Below are positions 1-6,873 of a stretch of 19,443 bases of DNA, one piece after another; position 1 is the stretch's first letter, and the number at the start of each line of letters is the position of its first letter. Both the position numbers and the translations under genes were made by a program. The stretch lies in contig JANXTP010000300.1 of assembly GCA_025352345.1 (NCBI GenBank), forward strand, positions 1 through 19,443. The letters run 5' to 3'. Below the pieces are notes generated by a model. The model did not search any database. It was not told where the DNA came from and was given only the letters and a program-made list of their open reading frames with translations. The stretch is from Burkholderiales bacterium (lineage in GTDB: Bacteria; Pseudomonadota; Gammaproteobacteria; Burkholderiales; Burkholderiaceae_C).

Positions 1-128
1 TGCAGGTTGTTCAGGTTCACCACATAAGCGTTGTGGTGCTTGCCGTAGTGGTACTCCAGCGTCTCCTTGCTCAGGTGGGGCGCCAGGGCGTCGAGTGCAT
101 ATGGCAAGGCCGGCAGGGTATGTTCCAT
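1..128 (-). CDS. sodB: Superoxide dismutase [Fe], N-terminal part (cut by window start)
   Basis: Only the first 42 codons lie in the window; the rest runs off the left edge. The visible protein begins MEHTLPALPYALDALAPHLS and continues through ETLEYHYGKHHNAYV, the N-terminal helix pair of the iron/manganese superoxide dismutase family. His27 in EYHYGKHH matches the first metal ligand of the family (His26 in E. coli SodB). The enzyme converts superoxide to hydrogen peroxide and oxygen in the cytoplasm. Iron rather than manganese is inferred from likeness of the N-terminus to SodB; the residues that discriminate the metal are outside the window. The start is supported by a good ribosome binding site (GAAAGGA on the minus strand, 5 bases upstream). 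It lies downstream of xseA on the same strand, an arrangement familiar in Burkholderiales. Confidence 0.93.
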   Translation of the reverse strand, partial: MEHTLPALPYALDALAPHLSKETLEYHYGKHHNAYVVNLNNL

Positions 129-133
129 CGTGA

Positions 134-140
134 TCCTTTC
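134..140 (-). promoter_or_regulatory. Ribosome binding site of sodB
   Basis: The minus strand reads GAAAGGA here, ending 5 bases before the ATG at 128-126. It is one of the few clear Shine-Dalgarno sequences in the window and fixes the sodB start. Confidence 0.7.
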
Positions 141-181
141 AGTGGAGGGTGGTCCCATTGGAAAACGCAATGTGATTTTTG

Positions 182-187
182 ATTGTA
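182..187 (-). promoter_or_regulatory. Possible -10 element of a sodB promoter
   Basis: In the 142-base gap between xseA and sodB the minus strand reads TACAAT, five of six matches to the sigma-70 -10 consensus, about 55 bases before the sodB ATG. The region around it is A/T-rich compared with the surroundings. A TTGATC upstream could be a -35 but its spacer is only 14 bases, so the promoter is not well formed. sodB could instead be read through from xseA. This is a weak call. Confidence 0.25.
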
Positions 188-270
188 GGCAGCGATGCCG
201 AGATCAACGGCGTCTGCAGAACACGTCCCCGTGAGCCGCAGGGAGCCGCCATGTCGACGGTCGTAGCGGG

Positions 271-1599
271 TCAGCCCGAGGTGTTTGCCACCGGCGTTTT
301 TGTCACCGAAGTCACCTGCGCCACCGCCACCCCATCGCCGAGCACCGCGCGAACCGACTGACCAACCCTCAGCTGCGAAGCCGACACCAGAGGCCGGCCG
401 CTGTCGTCGCTGACCCAGGCGTAGCCGCGCTGGAGCACCCCGGCCGGGTCGAGGCTGCGCAGCCGCGCGTCGAGGCAATCGAGGGTCGTCGCCACGGCCT
501 GGATCGACGCGGCCCCCTTGCGTTGAAAGCGCGCACCCGACACCTGCAGAGCCTGCGCACGGGTCGCGACCAGTCGCTGGGCGGCGGACGCGAGCCGCAG
601 CGACCACAGGTTCAGGCCCTGGGCCTGACGCCGCACCGCATCGACCGGACGCAGGGACCGCATCGCCAGCGTGTCGAGCCGCTGTGCCTCGGTGTCGATC
701 GCGCGGCGCATGCGCCGCTGCATGGCCGCGGCGACCGCGTCCAGCACAGACAGGCTGTCCGAGCGCGCGGGGGCACACAACTCAGCAGCGGCGGTCGGCG
801 TGGGGGCACGCAAGTCGGCGACGAAGTCGGCCAGCGTGGTGTCGGTTTCATGGCCGACACCGCTAACCACAGGCACAGTGCACGCCGCGATGGCGCGCAC
901 GACGCGCTCGTCGTTGAAGGCCCACAGGTCTTCGATCGAACCGCCGCCGCGGCACAGCAGCAGCGTGTCGACTTCACGCCGGCGGCCGGCGATCTCGATC
1001 GCCGCGACCAGCGCGGCGGGCGCCTCCGGGCCCTGCACCAGGCTTGGGTAGACGATCAGCTCGACCTGCGGCGCGCGGCGGGCCAGCGAGGTGGCCACGT
1101 CGTGCAGCACCGCGCCGTCCAGCGAGGTGACGATGCCGAGGCGCCGCGGGTGCAGTACCAACGGCCGCTTGCGCGACGCATCGAACAAGCCTTCGGCTTC
1201 GAGCTTCTGCTTCAGCTGCAGGAACTGCTCGTACAGCGAGCCGTCACCGCTGCGCTGCATCGCCTCGACGATGAACTGCAACTCGCCGCGCGGCTCATAG
1301 ACAGCGACACGACCGCGCAGCTGCACCTGCTGCCCGTCGGTCGGCAGGAACTGCAGCTGGCTGGCCGCCCGCTTGAACATCGCGCAGCGAATGGAGGCGG
1401 CGTCGCCGTCGGCGTCCTTCAGCGTGAAGTAGCAATGCCCGCTGGCGGCGCGGGTGTAGCCTGACAACTCACCACGCACCGTGCAGGCGGCGAATCGCGC
1501 GGCCAAGGTGTCGCCGATCGCGTGCACCAGCGGCGCCACGCCCCAGACAATGCGCTGCAAATCAGCGTCTGGCAGCTCAACCACGCGCAAACCCAGCAT
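271..1599 (-). CDS. xseA: Exodeoxyribonuclease VII large subunit
   Basis: This 442-residue protein is the large subunit of exonuclease VII, which with several copies of small XseB degrades single-stranded DNA from both ends in the cytoplasm, mainly in repair. The N-terminal part is the OB-fold nucleic-acid-binding domain, with the family stretch VRGELSGYTRAASGHCYFTL followed by IRCAMFKRAA. The catalytic domain follows, with KRPLVLHPRRLGIVTSLDGA, LLCRGGGSIEDLWAFNDE and SGVGHETDTTLADFVADLRA, all hallmarks of XseA. A helical region and a C-terminal barrel segment with LQRGYAWVSDDSGRPL complete it. Length is usual for the family. I chose the ATG at 1599; the frame extends to a TTG at 1623, but neither start has a clear ribosome binding site. 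It is transcribed divergently from the exbB-lpxK block. xseB is not in the window. Confidence 0.95.
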   Translation of the reverse strand: MLGLRVVELPDADLQRIVWGVAPLVHAIGDTLAARFAACTVRGELSGYTRAASGHCYFTLKDADGDAASIRCAMFKRAASQLQFLPTDGQQVQLRGRVAVYEPRGELQFIVEAMQRSGDGSLYEQFLQLKQKLEAEGLFDASRKRPLVLHPRRLGIVTSLDGAVLHDVATSLARRAPQVELIVYPSLVQGPEAPAALVAAIEIAGRRREVDTLLLCRGGGSIEDLWAFNDERVVRAIAACTVPVVSGVGHETDTTLADFVADLRAPTPTAAAELCAPARSDSLSVLDAVAAAMQRRMRRAIDTEAQRLDTLAMRSLRPVDAVRRQAQGLNLWSLRLASAAQRLVATRAQALQVSGARFQRKGAASIQAVATTLDCLDARLRSLDPAGVLQRGYAWVSDDSGRPLVSASQLRVGQSVRAVLGDGVAVAQVTSVTKTPVANTSG

Positions 1600-1983
1600 C
1601 CATGCGGGTCGAGAAGTCCACAACCGCGGCCATCCATGCTCGAACGGGCATCGAGGCTGTCACGCGACGTTCACATAGCCGCAAGCTGTTGATTTGCATG
1701 AGGTTATGTCTGCTCAAAGATGAGGCAATGTGTTGCTGGCGCGGCGAACTCACGGTTTTTCAGCGTTGCCGGCCCAGATACCCACAAAGTTATCCACAGC
1801 GTCGGTGGAAATCGTGACTGCGCCATTGAACTTTTGGCAACGAGTGAACTCCCGCGCCCTCCGCGTGTTGAAAGGCCGGCGCGTCGGGCTGCTGCATGAC
1901 CGAGATCGACGGCAGGCCGGCAAGGCCATAATCCACCGCGTCTGAGGCCCGTTGTTTCACGCCAGAGTGCGGAAAGTACCGAA
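1600..1983. other. Gene-free divergent intergenic region
   Basis: No convincing gene lies in these 384 bases between the divergent starts of xseA and the exbB-like gene. The region is less GC-rich than its flanks in its first half. It must hold the promoter of the exbB-lpxK block and probably that of xseA, but I find no sigma-70 promoter with both hexamers and proper spacing. A CATAAT at 1927-1932 on the plus strand is a possible -10 for the exbB side, without a good -35. A perfect DnaA box lies at 1790-1798 and is listed separately. Short open frames here lack family likeness and ribosome binding sites. Confidence 0.6.
1790..1798 (+). promoter_or_regulatory. Perfect DnaA-box 9-mer
   Basis: The sequence TTATCCACA is an exact match to the strong DnaA-box consensus TTATNCACA. 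Twelve bases to the left, ATACCCACA at 1778-1786 matches TTATCCACA in seven of nine positions and points the same way. It sits in a gene-free stretch, not inside a coding region. DnaA acts as a transcription factor as well as an initiator, so it could tune xseA or the exbB block. A single box can also arise by chance, and nothing else here looks like a replication origin. Confidence 0.45.
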
Positions 1984-2619
1984 GTGATTTCGATCATACA
2001 AGCCGCTGGATGGCCGATCTGGCCCTTGATTCTGTGTTCGGTGGCAGCGCTGGCCTTGATTTTCGAAAGGCTGGTGAACCTGAGAGCCTCGAAGGTCACA
2101 CCGCCGCGCTTGCTGGAGGAAGTGGTCTCGGTCACCCGCGCCAGCCTGCCCTCCTCAGACGTGGTCAACAAACTGGCCGACAACTCGGTGCTGGGCGGCG
2201 TGCTGGCCAGTGGTGTACGCGCCGTGATCGCCGAGCCGCGCATCACCGAAGAGGCCTTGCGCGACGTGTTCGAATCGGCCGGGCGCGCCGCCGTGCACCG
2301 CCTCGAAAAATACCTGAGCCCGCTGGGCACCATCGCCTCGGCAGCGCCGCTGCTGGGGTTGCTGGGCACGGTGATCGGCATGATCGAGATCTTCGGCTCG
2401 CAGGCACCGACCGGTGGCGGCAACCCGGCGGCGCTGGCGCATGGCATTTCGGTGGCGCTCTACAACACGGCCTTCGGGCTGATGGTGGCGATCCCGTCGC
2501 TGATCGCCTACCGGCACTTTCGGGGTCGGATCGATGCCTACACGCTGGACCTCGAACAGGCCTGCGACCGCCTGACGCCGCACCTGATGCGCTTCGCCGT
2601 GCCGCGCACCGCGAGTTGA
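1984..2619 (+). CDS. exbB: MotA/TolQ/ExbB-type proton channel protein
   Basis: This 211-residue inner-membrane protein belongs to the MotA/TolQ/ExbB family, which with ExbD/TolR-type partners uses the proton gradient to do mechanical work across the periplasm. Three hydrophobic segments are visible at about residues 8-28, 112-137 and 152-176. The stretch ASAAPLLGLLGTVIGMIEIF and the following ISVALYNTAFGLMVAIPSLI are the family's conserved channel-lining helices. The start is a GTG, preceded by GGAAAG at a spacing of about 7 bases, and gives the N-terminus MISIIQAAGWPIWPL expected for the betaproteobacterial group. It is 6 bases upstream of an ExbD gene and heads the lpxK-kdsB block. It differs from the ExbB at 6874-7704, which has a signal peptide and sits beside a TonB gene. 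Whether it serves TonB, Tol or another system cannot be told from sequence. Confidence 0.9.
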   Translation: MISIIQAAGWPIWPLILCSVAALALIFERLVNLRASKVTPPRLLEEVVSVTRASLPSSDVVNKLADNSVLGGVLASGVRAVIAEPRITEEALRDVFESAGRAAVHRLEKYLSPLGTIASAAPLLGLLGTVIGMIEIFGSQAPTGGGNPAALAHGISVALYNTAFGLMVAIPSLIAYRHFRGRIDAYTLDLEQACDRLTPHLMRFAVPRTAS

Positions 2620-2625
2620 TCCGCG

Positions 2626-3060
2626 ATGGGCATGAACTTCCGCAAGGCGCGGCCGGAGGAACCGGAGATCAACCTGATCCCGTTCATCGACGTGCTGCTG
2701 GTGGTGCTGATCTTCCTGATGCTGTCGACGACGTACTCGAAGTTCACCGAGCTGCAGGTCAACCTGCCCGCGGCCGATGCCGACAAGGCACGCGATCGCG
2801 ACCACGAGGTGATCGTCGCCGTGGCGGCCGATGGCCGGTATGCCATCAACGGCCGTGCGGTGGACGGGCGCAGCGTCGAGTTGCTGACGATCGAACTCGG
2901 CAAGGCAGCCGGCGGGCCGGGCGACACACCGATCATCGTGTCGGCCGATGCCACTGCGGCCTACCAGGCGGTGGTCAACGTGATGGACGCCGCACGCCGA
3001 GCCGGCCTGCCGCGCCTGACCTTCGCCGCGCAGCGCAACACGCCCGAGGCGAGCCGTTGA
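2626..3060 (+). CDS. exbD: ExbD/TolR-family biopolymer transport protein
   Basis: This 144-residue protein is the single-helix partner of the ExbB-like protein just upstream. The N-terminus EEPEINLIPFIDVLLVVLIF contains the family's membrane helix (about residues 19-37) with the conserved protonatable aspartate, Asp22. The remaining roughly 105 residues form the periplasmic domain, ending with the usual MDAARRAGLPRLTFAAQ. The ATG at 2626 gives MGMNFRK; the second ATG at 2632 gives MNFRK, which fits the family's usual N-terminus better, and neither has a clear ribosome binding site. It begins 6 bases after its partner and stops 19 bases before lpxK, so the three are almost certainly one transcript. 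The exbB-exbD-lpxK linkage is common in betaproteobacteria. Confidence 0.9.
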   Translation: MGMNFRKARPEEPEINLIPFIDVLLVVLIFLMLSTTYSKFTELQVNLPAADADKARDRDHEVIVAVAADGRYAINGRAVDGRSVELLTIELGKAAGGPGDTPIIVSADATAAYQAVVNVMDAARRAGLPRLTFAAQRNTPEASR

Positions 3061-3079
3061 GCGGTTCCGGCCGGGCGTG

Positions 3080-4144
3080 ATGGAGGCGGCGCTGCAGCGC
3101 GCCTGGTTGCGCCGCGGGCCCACAGCCCTCGCGCTGTGGCCACTGTCGGTGGTGTTCAAAACCGTGGTGGCGCTGCGCCGGGCGCTGTATCGCTGGCAGT
3201 TGCTGAAGCCTCAAGCGCTGCCGGTGCCGGTGATCGTGGTCGGCAACCTGATCGCCGGCGGCGCGGGCAAGACGCCCACGGTGATGGCGGTGGTCAGGCA
3301 CTTGCAGGCCTGCGGACACACGCCAGGCGTCATTTCACGCGGCCATGGTCGGCGGCGCGACGCCCTTTCGGTGATGGCCGTGCTGCCGAGCACCCCCGCC
3401 GCCGACGCCGGCGACGAGCCGCTGTTGCTGCGACTGCGACTGGGCGTGCCGGTGTTCGTCGGCATCGATCGGGTGGCGGCGGCACGAGCAGCGCTGGCGG
3501 CGCATCCCGACATCGACATGCTGGTCAGCGACGACGGGCTTCAGCACCTGCGACTGCCGCGTGCTGCGCAGGTGGTGGTGTTTGACGAGCGTGGCGCCGG
3601 CAACGGCTGGCTGCTGCCTGCCGGCCCGCTGCGCGAGCCGTTGACACCCCACACGCTGCCGAACACCGTGGTGCTCTACAACGCGTCACAGGCGTCCACA
3701 GCGTGGCCTGGCCATCTGGCAACCCGGCGGCTGGCAGGGCTGGTCTCACTGGCCGACTGGTGGGAGGGTCAGGCCGCGAAGATGTCCTGTCTGGCGGCCT
3801 TCGTCGCCAGCAAAACGCCTGTGACAGCCGCCGCTGGCATCGCTCGACCCGAGCGCTTCTTCGACATGCTGCGCGCCGCCGGCCTCGCGCTCACCCCGCT
3901 GCCGCTGCCCGATCACCACGCCTACGCCACCCTGCCCTGGCCGGCCGATGCGACCGATGTCGTCGTCACCGAGAAAGACGCCGTCAAGCTGCGGACCGAG
4001 CGGCTGGCCGCCGCGGGCGCAGCGACACGCGTCTGGGTCGCACCGCTAGACTTCAGCGCCGACGCAGCCTTCGATGCGGCCTTGCAAGCCGTGCTGCCCG
4101 CCCATTTCACGATCAGGATGCCCGATGGAAACCCGACTGCTTGA
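3080..4144 (+). CDS. lpxK: Tetraacyldisaccharide 4'-kinase
   Basis: LpxK phosphorylates the 4' position of the tetraacyldisaccharide-1-phosphate precursor of lipid A, on the cytoplasmic face of the inner membrane, using ATP. This 354-residue protein has a hydrophobic N-terminal segment (about residues 19-35), then the P-loop GNLIAGGAGKTPT at about 55-67 and the LpxK hallmark SDDGLQH at 150-156. The C-terminal part includes LPLPDHHAY and VVTEKDAVKL, also typical. Length is normal. The start could be ATG at 3080 or the adjoining GTG at 3077; I chose the ATG. Its last 20 bases overlap the start of the Trm112-like gene. Neighbours supply Kdo activation (kdsB), so the block serves lipid A and inner-core synthesis. 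Confidence 0.95.
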   Translation: MEAALQRAWLRRGPTALALWPLSVVFKTVVALRRALYRWQLLKPQALPVPVIVVGNLIAGGAGKTPTVMAVVRHLQACGHTPGVISRGHGRRRDALSVMAVLPSTPAADAGDEPLLLRLRLGVPVFVGIDRVAAARAALAAHPDIDMLVSDDGLQHLRLPRAAQVVVFDERGAGNGWLLPAGPLREPLTPHTLPNTVVLYNASQASTAWPGHLATRRLAGLVSLADWWEGQAAKMSCLAAFVASKTPVTAAAGIARPERFFDMLRAAGLALTPLPLPDHHAYATLPWPADATDVVVTEKDAVKLRTERLAAAGAATRVWVAPLDFSADAAFDAALQAVLPAHFTIRMPDGNPTA

Positions 4145-4355
4145 GCTGCTGGTGTGCCCGCTGTGCAAGGGGCTGCTGGACCATTGGCGCCCGCCGCACC
4201 AGGAGCGCCAGGAACTGGTCTGCCATGCCGACCGATTGGCCTTCCCGGTGCGCGACGGCATCCCGGTGATGCTCGAAGGCGAGGCCCGCGTGCTCGGCAA
4301 CGAGCCGCCGGCGCCACCCATCTTTCCGATGCCGTCGGCGTCGAATCCGTCCTGA
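4125..4355 (+). CDS. Trm112-family small zinc-ribbon protein (YcaR-like)
   Basis: This 76-residue protein starts METRLLELLVCPLCKGLLDH and contains LVCHADRLAFPVRDGIPVML, the pattern of the Trm112/UPF0434 family. E. coli YcaR has the same layout and also sits between lpxK and kdsB. Cys11, Cys14 and Cys33 are the conserved cysteines and suggest a zinc-ribbon fold. Trm112 proteins in other domains of life activate methyltransferases; the role of the bacterial members next to lpxK-kdsB is not settled, so I give no function. The ATG at 4125 was chosen because it gives the family N-terminus and lies inside the end of lpxK (20-base overlap), which implies coupled translation. The Pro-rich tail after residue 58 is not part of the conserved core. 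Confidence 0.9.
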   Translation: METRLLELLVCPLCKGLLDHWRPPHQERQELVCHADRLAFPVRDGIPVMLEGEARVLGNEPPAPPIFPMPSASNPS

Positions 4356-4369
4356 AGCGCGCGGCAACC

Positions 4370-5131
4370 ATGGGTTTTTCGGTGCTGATCCCCGCACGTC
4401 TGGCGTCAACACGCCTGCCGCGCAAACCGCTGGCCGACATCGCCGGTCTGCCAATGGTGGTGCGGGTCGCGCGACAGGCGGCGCTGTCGTCGGCAACGCG
4501 GATCGTGGTGGCGGCCGACGACGCCGAAATCGTTGCTGCCTGCAACGCGCATCGGGTCGATGCGATCCTGACGCGCCGCGACCACGCCAACGGCAGTGAC
4601 CGACTGGCCGAAGCGTGCGCCCTGCTTGGCCTCGATGGCGATGCGGTGGTCGTCAACGTGCAAGGCGATGAGCCGTTGATCGACCCGGCCCTGATCGATG
4701 CCTGTGCGGGCACGCTGCCAGCCCACCCGGAGTGCGTTGTCGGCACGGCCGCGCACGCGATCGACGACCCGCGTGACCTCGCCAACCCCAACGTCGTCAA
4801 GGTGGTCTGCGACCAGGCTGGCCGGGCGCTGTATTTCTCGCGCGCTGCGATCCCCTGGTGGCGCGATGGCAGTGCCCCCGGCGCACCGGCCCTCGGCCGC
4901 ATCGCGCCGCTGCGTCACATCGGCATCTATGCCTACCGGGCCGGGTTCCTGCGGCGCTTTCCGACGCTCGCCGTCAGTCCGCTGGAGCAGATCGAATCGC
5001 TGGAGCAACTTCGGGTGCTGTGGCACGGCGAGCGCGTTGCAGTGCACTTGAGTGCCTTCGCTGCGGCGATCGGCGTGGACACGCAGGAAGATCTGGAACG
5101 TGTGCGGCAACTGCTGGCGGGCCGCGTCTAG
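4370..5131 (+). CDS. kdsB: 3-deoxy-manno-octulosonate cytidylyltransferase (CMP-Kdo synthetase)
   Basis: KdsB joins CTP and Kdo to give CMP-Kdo, the activated sugar for the lipopolysaccharide inner core, in the cytoplasm. The 253-residue protein has the nucleotide-binding start FSVLIPARLASTRLPRKPL, then HANGSDRLAEA, the Mg-binding QGDEPLI at 98-104 (Asp100), and HIGIYAYRAGFLRRF, all typical of KdsB. The ending AIGVDTQEDLERVRQLL is also the usual family C-terminus. The frame is open much further upstream, but the ATG at 4370 gives the family N-terminus and lies 14 bases after the Trm112-like stop. It is the last gene of the lipopolysaccharide block before adk, with 108 bases between. Confidence 0.95.
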   Translation: MGFSVLIPARLASTRLPRKPLADIAGLPMVVRVARQAALSSATRIVVAADDAEIVAACNAHRVDAILTRRDHANGSDRLAEACALLGLDGDAVVVNVQGDEPLIDPALIDACAGTLPAHPECVVGTAAHAIDDPRDLANPNVVKVVCDQAGRALYFSRAAIPWWRDGSAPGAPALGRIAPLRHIGIYAYRAGFLRRFPTLAVSPLEQIESLEQLRVLWHGERVAVHLSAFAAAIGVDTQEDLERVRQLLAGRV

Positions 5132-5229
5132 GCAGACACCCGTCCAGCGACCGGCCCGTTCGGTTTTAAACTACCCGGTCTGGCTTCGAGCGTTTCGTCG
5201 GAGCGCCGCGACTCCATCGACCAGACAAC

Positions 5230-5234
5230 AAGGA
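5230..5234 (+). promoter_or_regulatory. Ribosome binding site of adk
   Basis: AAGGA lies 5 bases before the ATG at 5240 and fixes the adk start. The 108-base gap after kdsB may also carry an adk promoter: TAAACT at 5167-5172 resembles a -10, but I see no acceptable -35. Confidence 0.65.
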
Positions 5235-5239
5235 CACCC

Positions 5240-5893
5240 ATGAGACTGATTTTGTTGGGCGCGCCCGGCGCGGGCAAAGGCACGCAGGCCACCTTCATCT
5301 GCAAGAAGTTCGGCATTCCGCAGATCTCCACCGGCGACATGCTGCGCGCGGCCGTCAAGGCCGGCACACCGTTGGGCATCGCTGCGAAGAAGGTGATGGA
5401 CTCGGGCGGTCTGGTCGGTGACGACATCATCATCGGCCTGGTCAAGGAACGCCTGGCCCAGCCCGACTGCGCGAACGGTTTCCTGTTTGACGGATTTCCC
5501 CGCACCATCGTGCAGGCCGATGCGATGAAGGCCGCCAGTGTGAACCTGGACATCGTGCTCGAGATTGACGTACCCGACGAGGCCATCATCGAGCGCATGA
5601 GCGGCCGTCGCGCGCACCTGGCTTCGGGCCGCACGTACCACGTCAAGTTCAACCCACCGAAGGTTGAAGGCATCGACGACGTGACCGGCGAGCCACTGAT
5701 CCAGCGCGACGACGACAAGGAAGAAACCGTCAAGAAGCGCCTGGACGTGTACCAGAAGCAGACGCGGCCGCTGGTGTCGTACTACGCCGACTGGTCCGCC
5801 TCCGGCGACCCGGTGGCGCCGAAGTACCGCAAGATCAGCGGCACGGGCAGCGTCGACGAGATCACCGCGCGGGCACTGCAAGCGCTGTCGTGA
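5240..5893 (+). CDS. adk: Adenylate kinase
   Basis: Adenylate kinase interconverts ATP plus AMP and two ADP in the cytoplasm. The 217-residue protein starts MRLILLGAPGAGKGTQ, with the P-loop at residues 7-15, then ISTGDMLRAA (AMP site, 29-38), FLFDGFPRT (81-89) and a LID domain at about 122-159 containing GRRAHLASGRTYHVKFNPPK. This is the long form of the enzyme, with a non-zinc type LID, since the cysteines of zinc-binding LIDs are absent. The length is normal. The start has a clear ribosome binding site. It follows kdsB on the same strand and is directly followed by a strong terminator, so it closes the block. The kdsB-adk link is common in Burkholderiales. Confidence 0.97.
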   Translation: MRLILLGAPGAGKGTQATFICKKFGIPQISTGDMLRAAVKAGTPLGIAAKKVMDSGGLVGDDIIIGLVKERLAQPDCANGFLFDGFPRTIVQADAMKAASVNLDIVLEIDVPDEAIIERMSGRRAHLASGRTYHVKFNPPKVEGIDDVTGEPLIQRDDDKEETVKKRLDVYQKQTRPLVSYYADWSASGDPVAPKYRKISGTGSVDEITARALQALS

Positions 5894-5923
5894 TGCCCCG
5901 CTGACCGCTGGCGGCGTCAACCA

Positions 5924-5969
5924 CCGAAGCCCCTGTCTCGCACCTCGCGAGCCCGGGGCTTCGGTTTTT
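5924..5969 (+). terminator. Rho-independent terminator after adk
   Basis: CCGAAGCCCC at 5924-5933 pairs perfectly with GGGGCTTCGG at 5955-5964 and is followed by TTTTT at 5965-5969. The 21-base loop can itself fold: CTCGC at 5937-5941 pairs with GCGAG at 5947-5951 around a 5-base loop, giving a nested hairpin. It begins 30 bases after the adk stop. Read on the minus strand, the stem is followed by TGGTTGACG, which has no T-run, so it should work mainly for adk. Its T-run touches the stop codon of the convergent ExbD gene (5971-5969). Confidence 0.9.
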
Positions 5970-6394
5970 CAGGGCCCGAACTGCTCGTTGCCGACCATGC
6001 CCAGCTTCGTCACACCCAGACGCTGCGCACTGGCCAGCACCATCGCCACGACGCCATAGTCGACCGCCTTGTTCACCCGCAGATGCAGCTCGGGCTGATC
6101 GGGCTGGGCTGCGGCCGCCTTCAGCCGCGCTTCCAGTGCCGCGCGATCGACCACCGCCTCGCCGTTCCAGCGCAGCGCGCCGCTGGCGTCGATGTCCAGC
6201 GTCACCACCTCCGGCGTCGTCAGCGGCGGCGGGTTGCCCTGCGGCATGTTCAGGTTCACCGCATGCAACTGCACCGGGATCGTGATGATCAGCATGATGA
6301 TCAGCACCAGCATCACGTCGATCAGCGGCGTGGTGTTGATGTCCATCATCACCTCGGGTTCGTCGCTGTGGCCGGAGCCGATGTGCATCGCCAT
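5969..6394 (-). CDS. exbD: ExbD/TolR-family protein, second of a tandem pair
   Basis: This 141-residue protein has a short cytoplasmic N-terminus, then MMDINTTPLIDVMLVLIIML with the single membrane helix (about 22-42) and the conserved aspartate Asp26. The remaining roughly 100 residues form the periplasmic domain and end with a VLASAQRLGVTKLG segment. Together with ExbB it converts proton flow into motion that drives TonB. It lies 27 bases downstream of another ExbD gene on the same strand and is the last gene of the long minus-strand run, converging on adk. The two ExbD proteins differ clearly in sequence, so this is not a recent duplication. The arrangement tonB-exbB-exbD-exbD resembles that of Xanthomonas, where the second ExbD has a specialised role. 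Confidence 0.9.
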   Translation of the reverse strand: MAMHIGSGHSDEPEVMMDINTTPLIDVMLVLIIMLIITIPVQLHAVNLNMPQGNPPPLTTPEVVTLDIDASGALRWNGEAVVDRAALEARLKAAAAQPDQPELHLRVNKAVDYGVVAMVLASAQRLGVTKLGMVGNEQFGP

Positions 6395-6421
6395 CGATTG
6401 TTCTTTTAGTGTGGAAAGCGG

Positions 6422-6847
6422 TCAGGACTTCGGCGGCGGCTCGGTGACGAAGCTGACCTTGGCGATGCCCGAGCGCTGGCAGGCATAGACCACCCGGCCC
6501 ACCGCCTCATAGCGCGTCTTCTCGTCACCGCGCACCTGCACCTCGGGCTGCGGCTGCTTCGCGCCCTCGACCTTCAGCCGCTCGACCAGCGCCGCAGCGT
6601 CGGCCAGCGGCTGTGCGTTCCAATAGACCTTGCCCTCGCGATCAACCGAGATCTCGATGTTCTCGGGCTTGGTCTGGCGCGGCAGGTTGACTTCTTTCGG
6701 CAGCGACAGCGGCACGGTCTGCGTGACCACCGGAATGGTGATCAGAAAGATGATCAGCAGCACCAGCATCACATCGACCAGCGGTGTGGTGTTGATGCTG
6801 GCTGTGACCTCGTCGTCATCGCTGCCGGATCGGAGTTGGAGCGCCAT
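6422..6847 (-). CDS. exbD: ExbD/TolR-family protein, first of a tandem pair
   Basis: This 141-residue protein begins MALQLRSGSDDDEVTASINT and continues TPLVDVMLVLLIIFLITIPV: a charged cytoplasmic start, then one membrane helix (about 22-42) with the conserved Asp25. The periplasmic part ends with VGRVVYACQRSGIAKVSFV, typical of ExbD. The reading frame is open far upstream, but the ATG at 6847 gives the family N-terminus and sits 26 bases after the exbB stop. It is the nearer ExbD to exbB and probably the main partner in the ExbB-ExbD proton motor for the adjacent TonB. Confidence 0.92.
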   Translation of the reverse strand: MALQLRSGSDDDEVTASINTTPLVDVMLVLLIIFLITIPVVTQTVPLSLPKEVNLPRQTKPENIEISVDREGKVYWNAQPLADAAALVERLKVEGAKQPQPEVQVRGDEKTRYEAVGRVVYACQRSGIAKVSFVTEPPPKS

Positions 6848-6873
6848 GTGCTGGATGGATGGGGTTTGCTGGA

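Noticed and set aside
523..1464. 313-codon open frame on the plus strand opposite xseA
   Set aside because: It is the antisense shadow of a clear xseA gene in GC-rich DNA; composition is Arg/Gln/His-rich with no family likeness and no ribosome binding site.
1790..1798. Replication origin at the DnaA box
   Set aside because: Only one perfect box and one near-match, no A/T-rich unwinding region and none of the usual origin neighbours such as dnaA, dnaN or gidA.
1730..1945. 71-codon frame starting with GTG in the xseA-exbB gap
   Set aside because: No ribosome binding site, no family likeness, Arg-rich composition expected of random frames.
2010..3080. 356-codon plus-strand frame across the exbB-exbD pair, and a 334-codon minus-strand frame at 2155-3159
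   Set aside because: Both are out-of-frame readings of the real exbB and exbD genes, with Arg/Gly-rich low-complexity composition.
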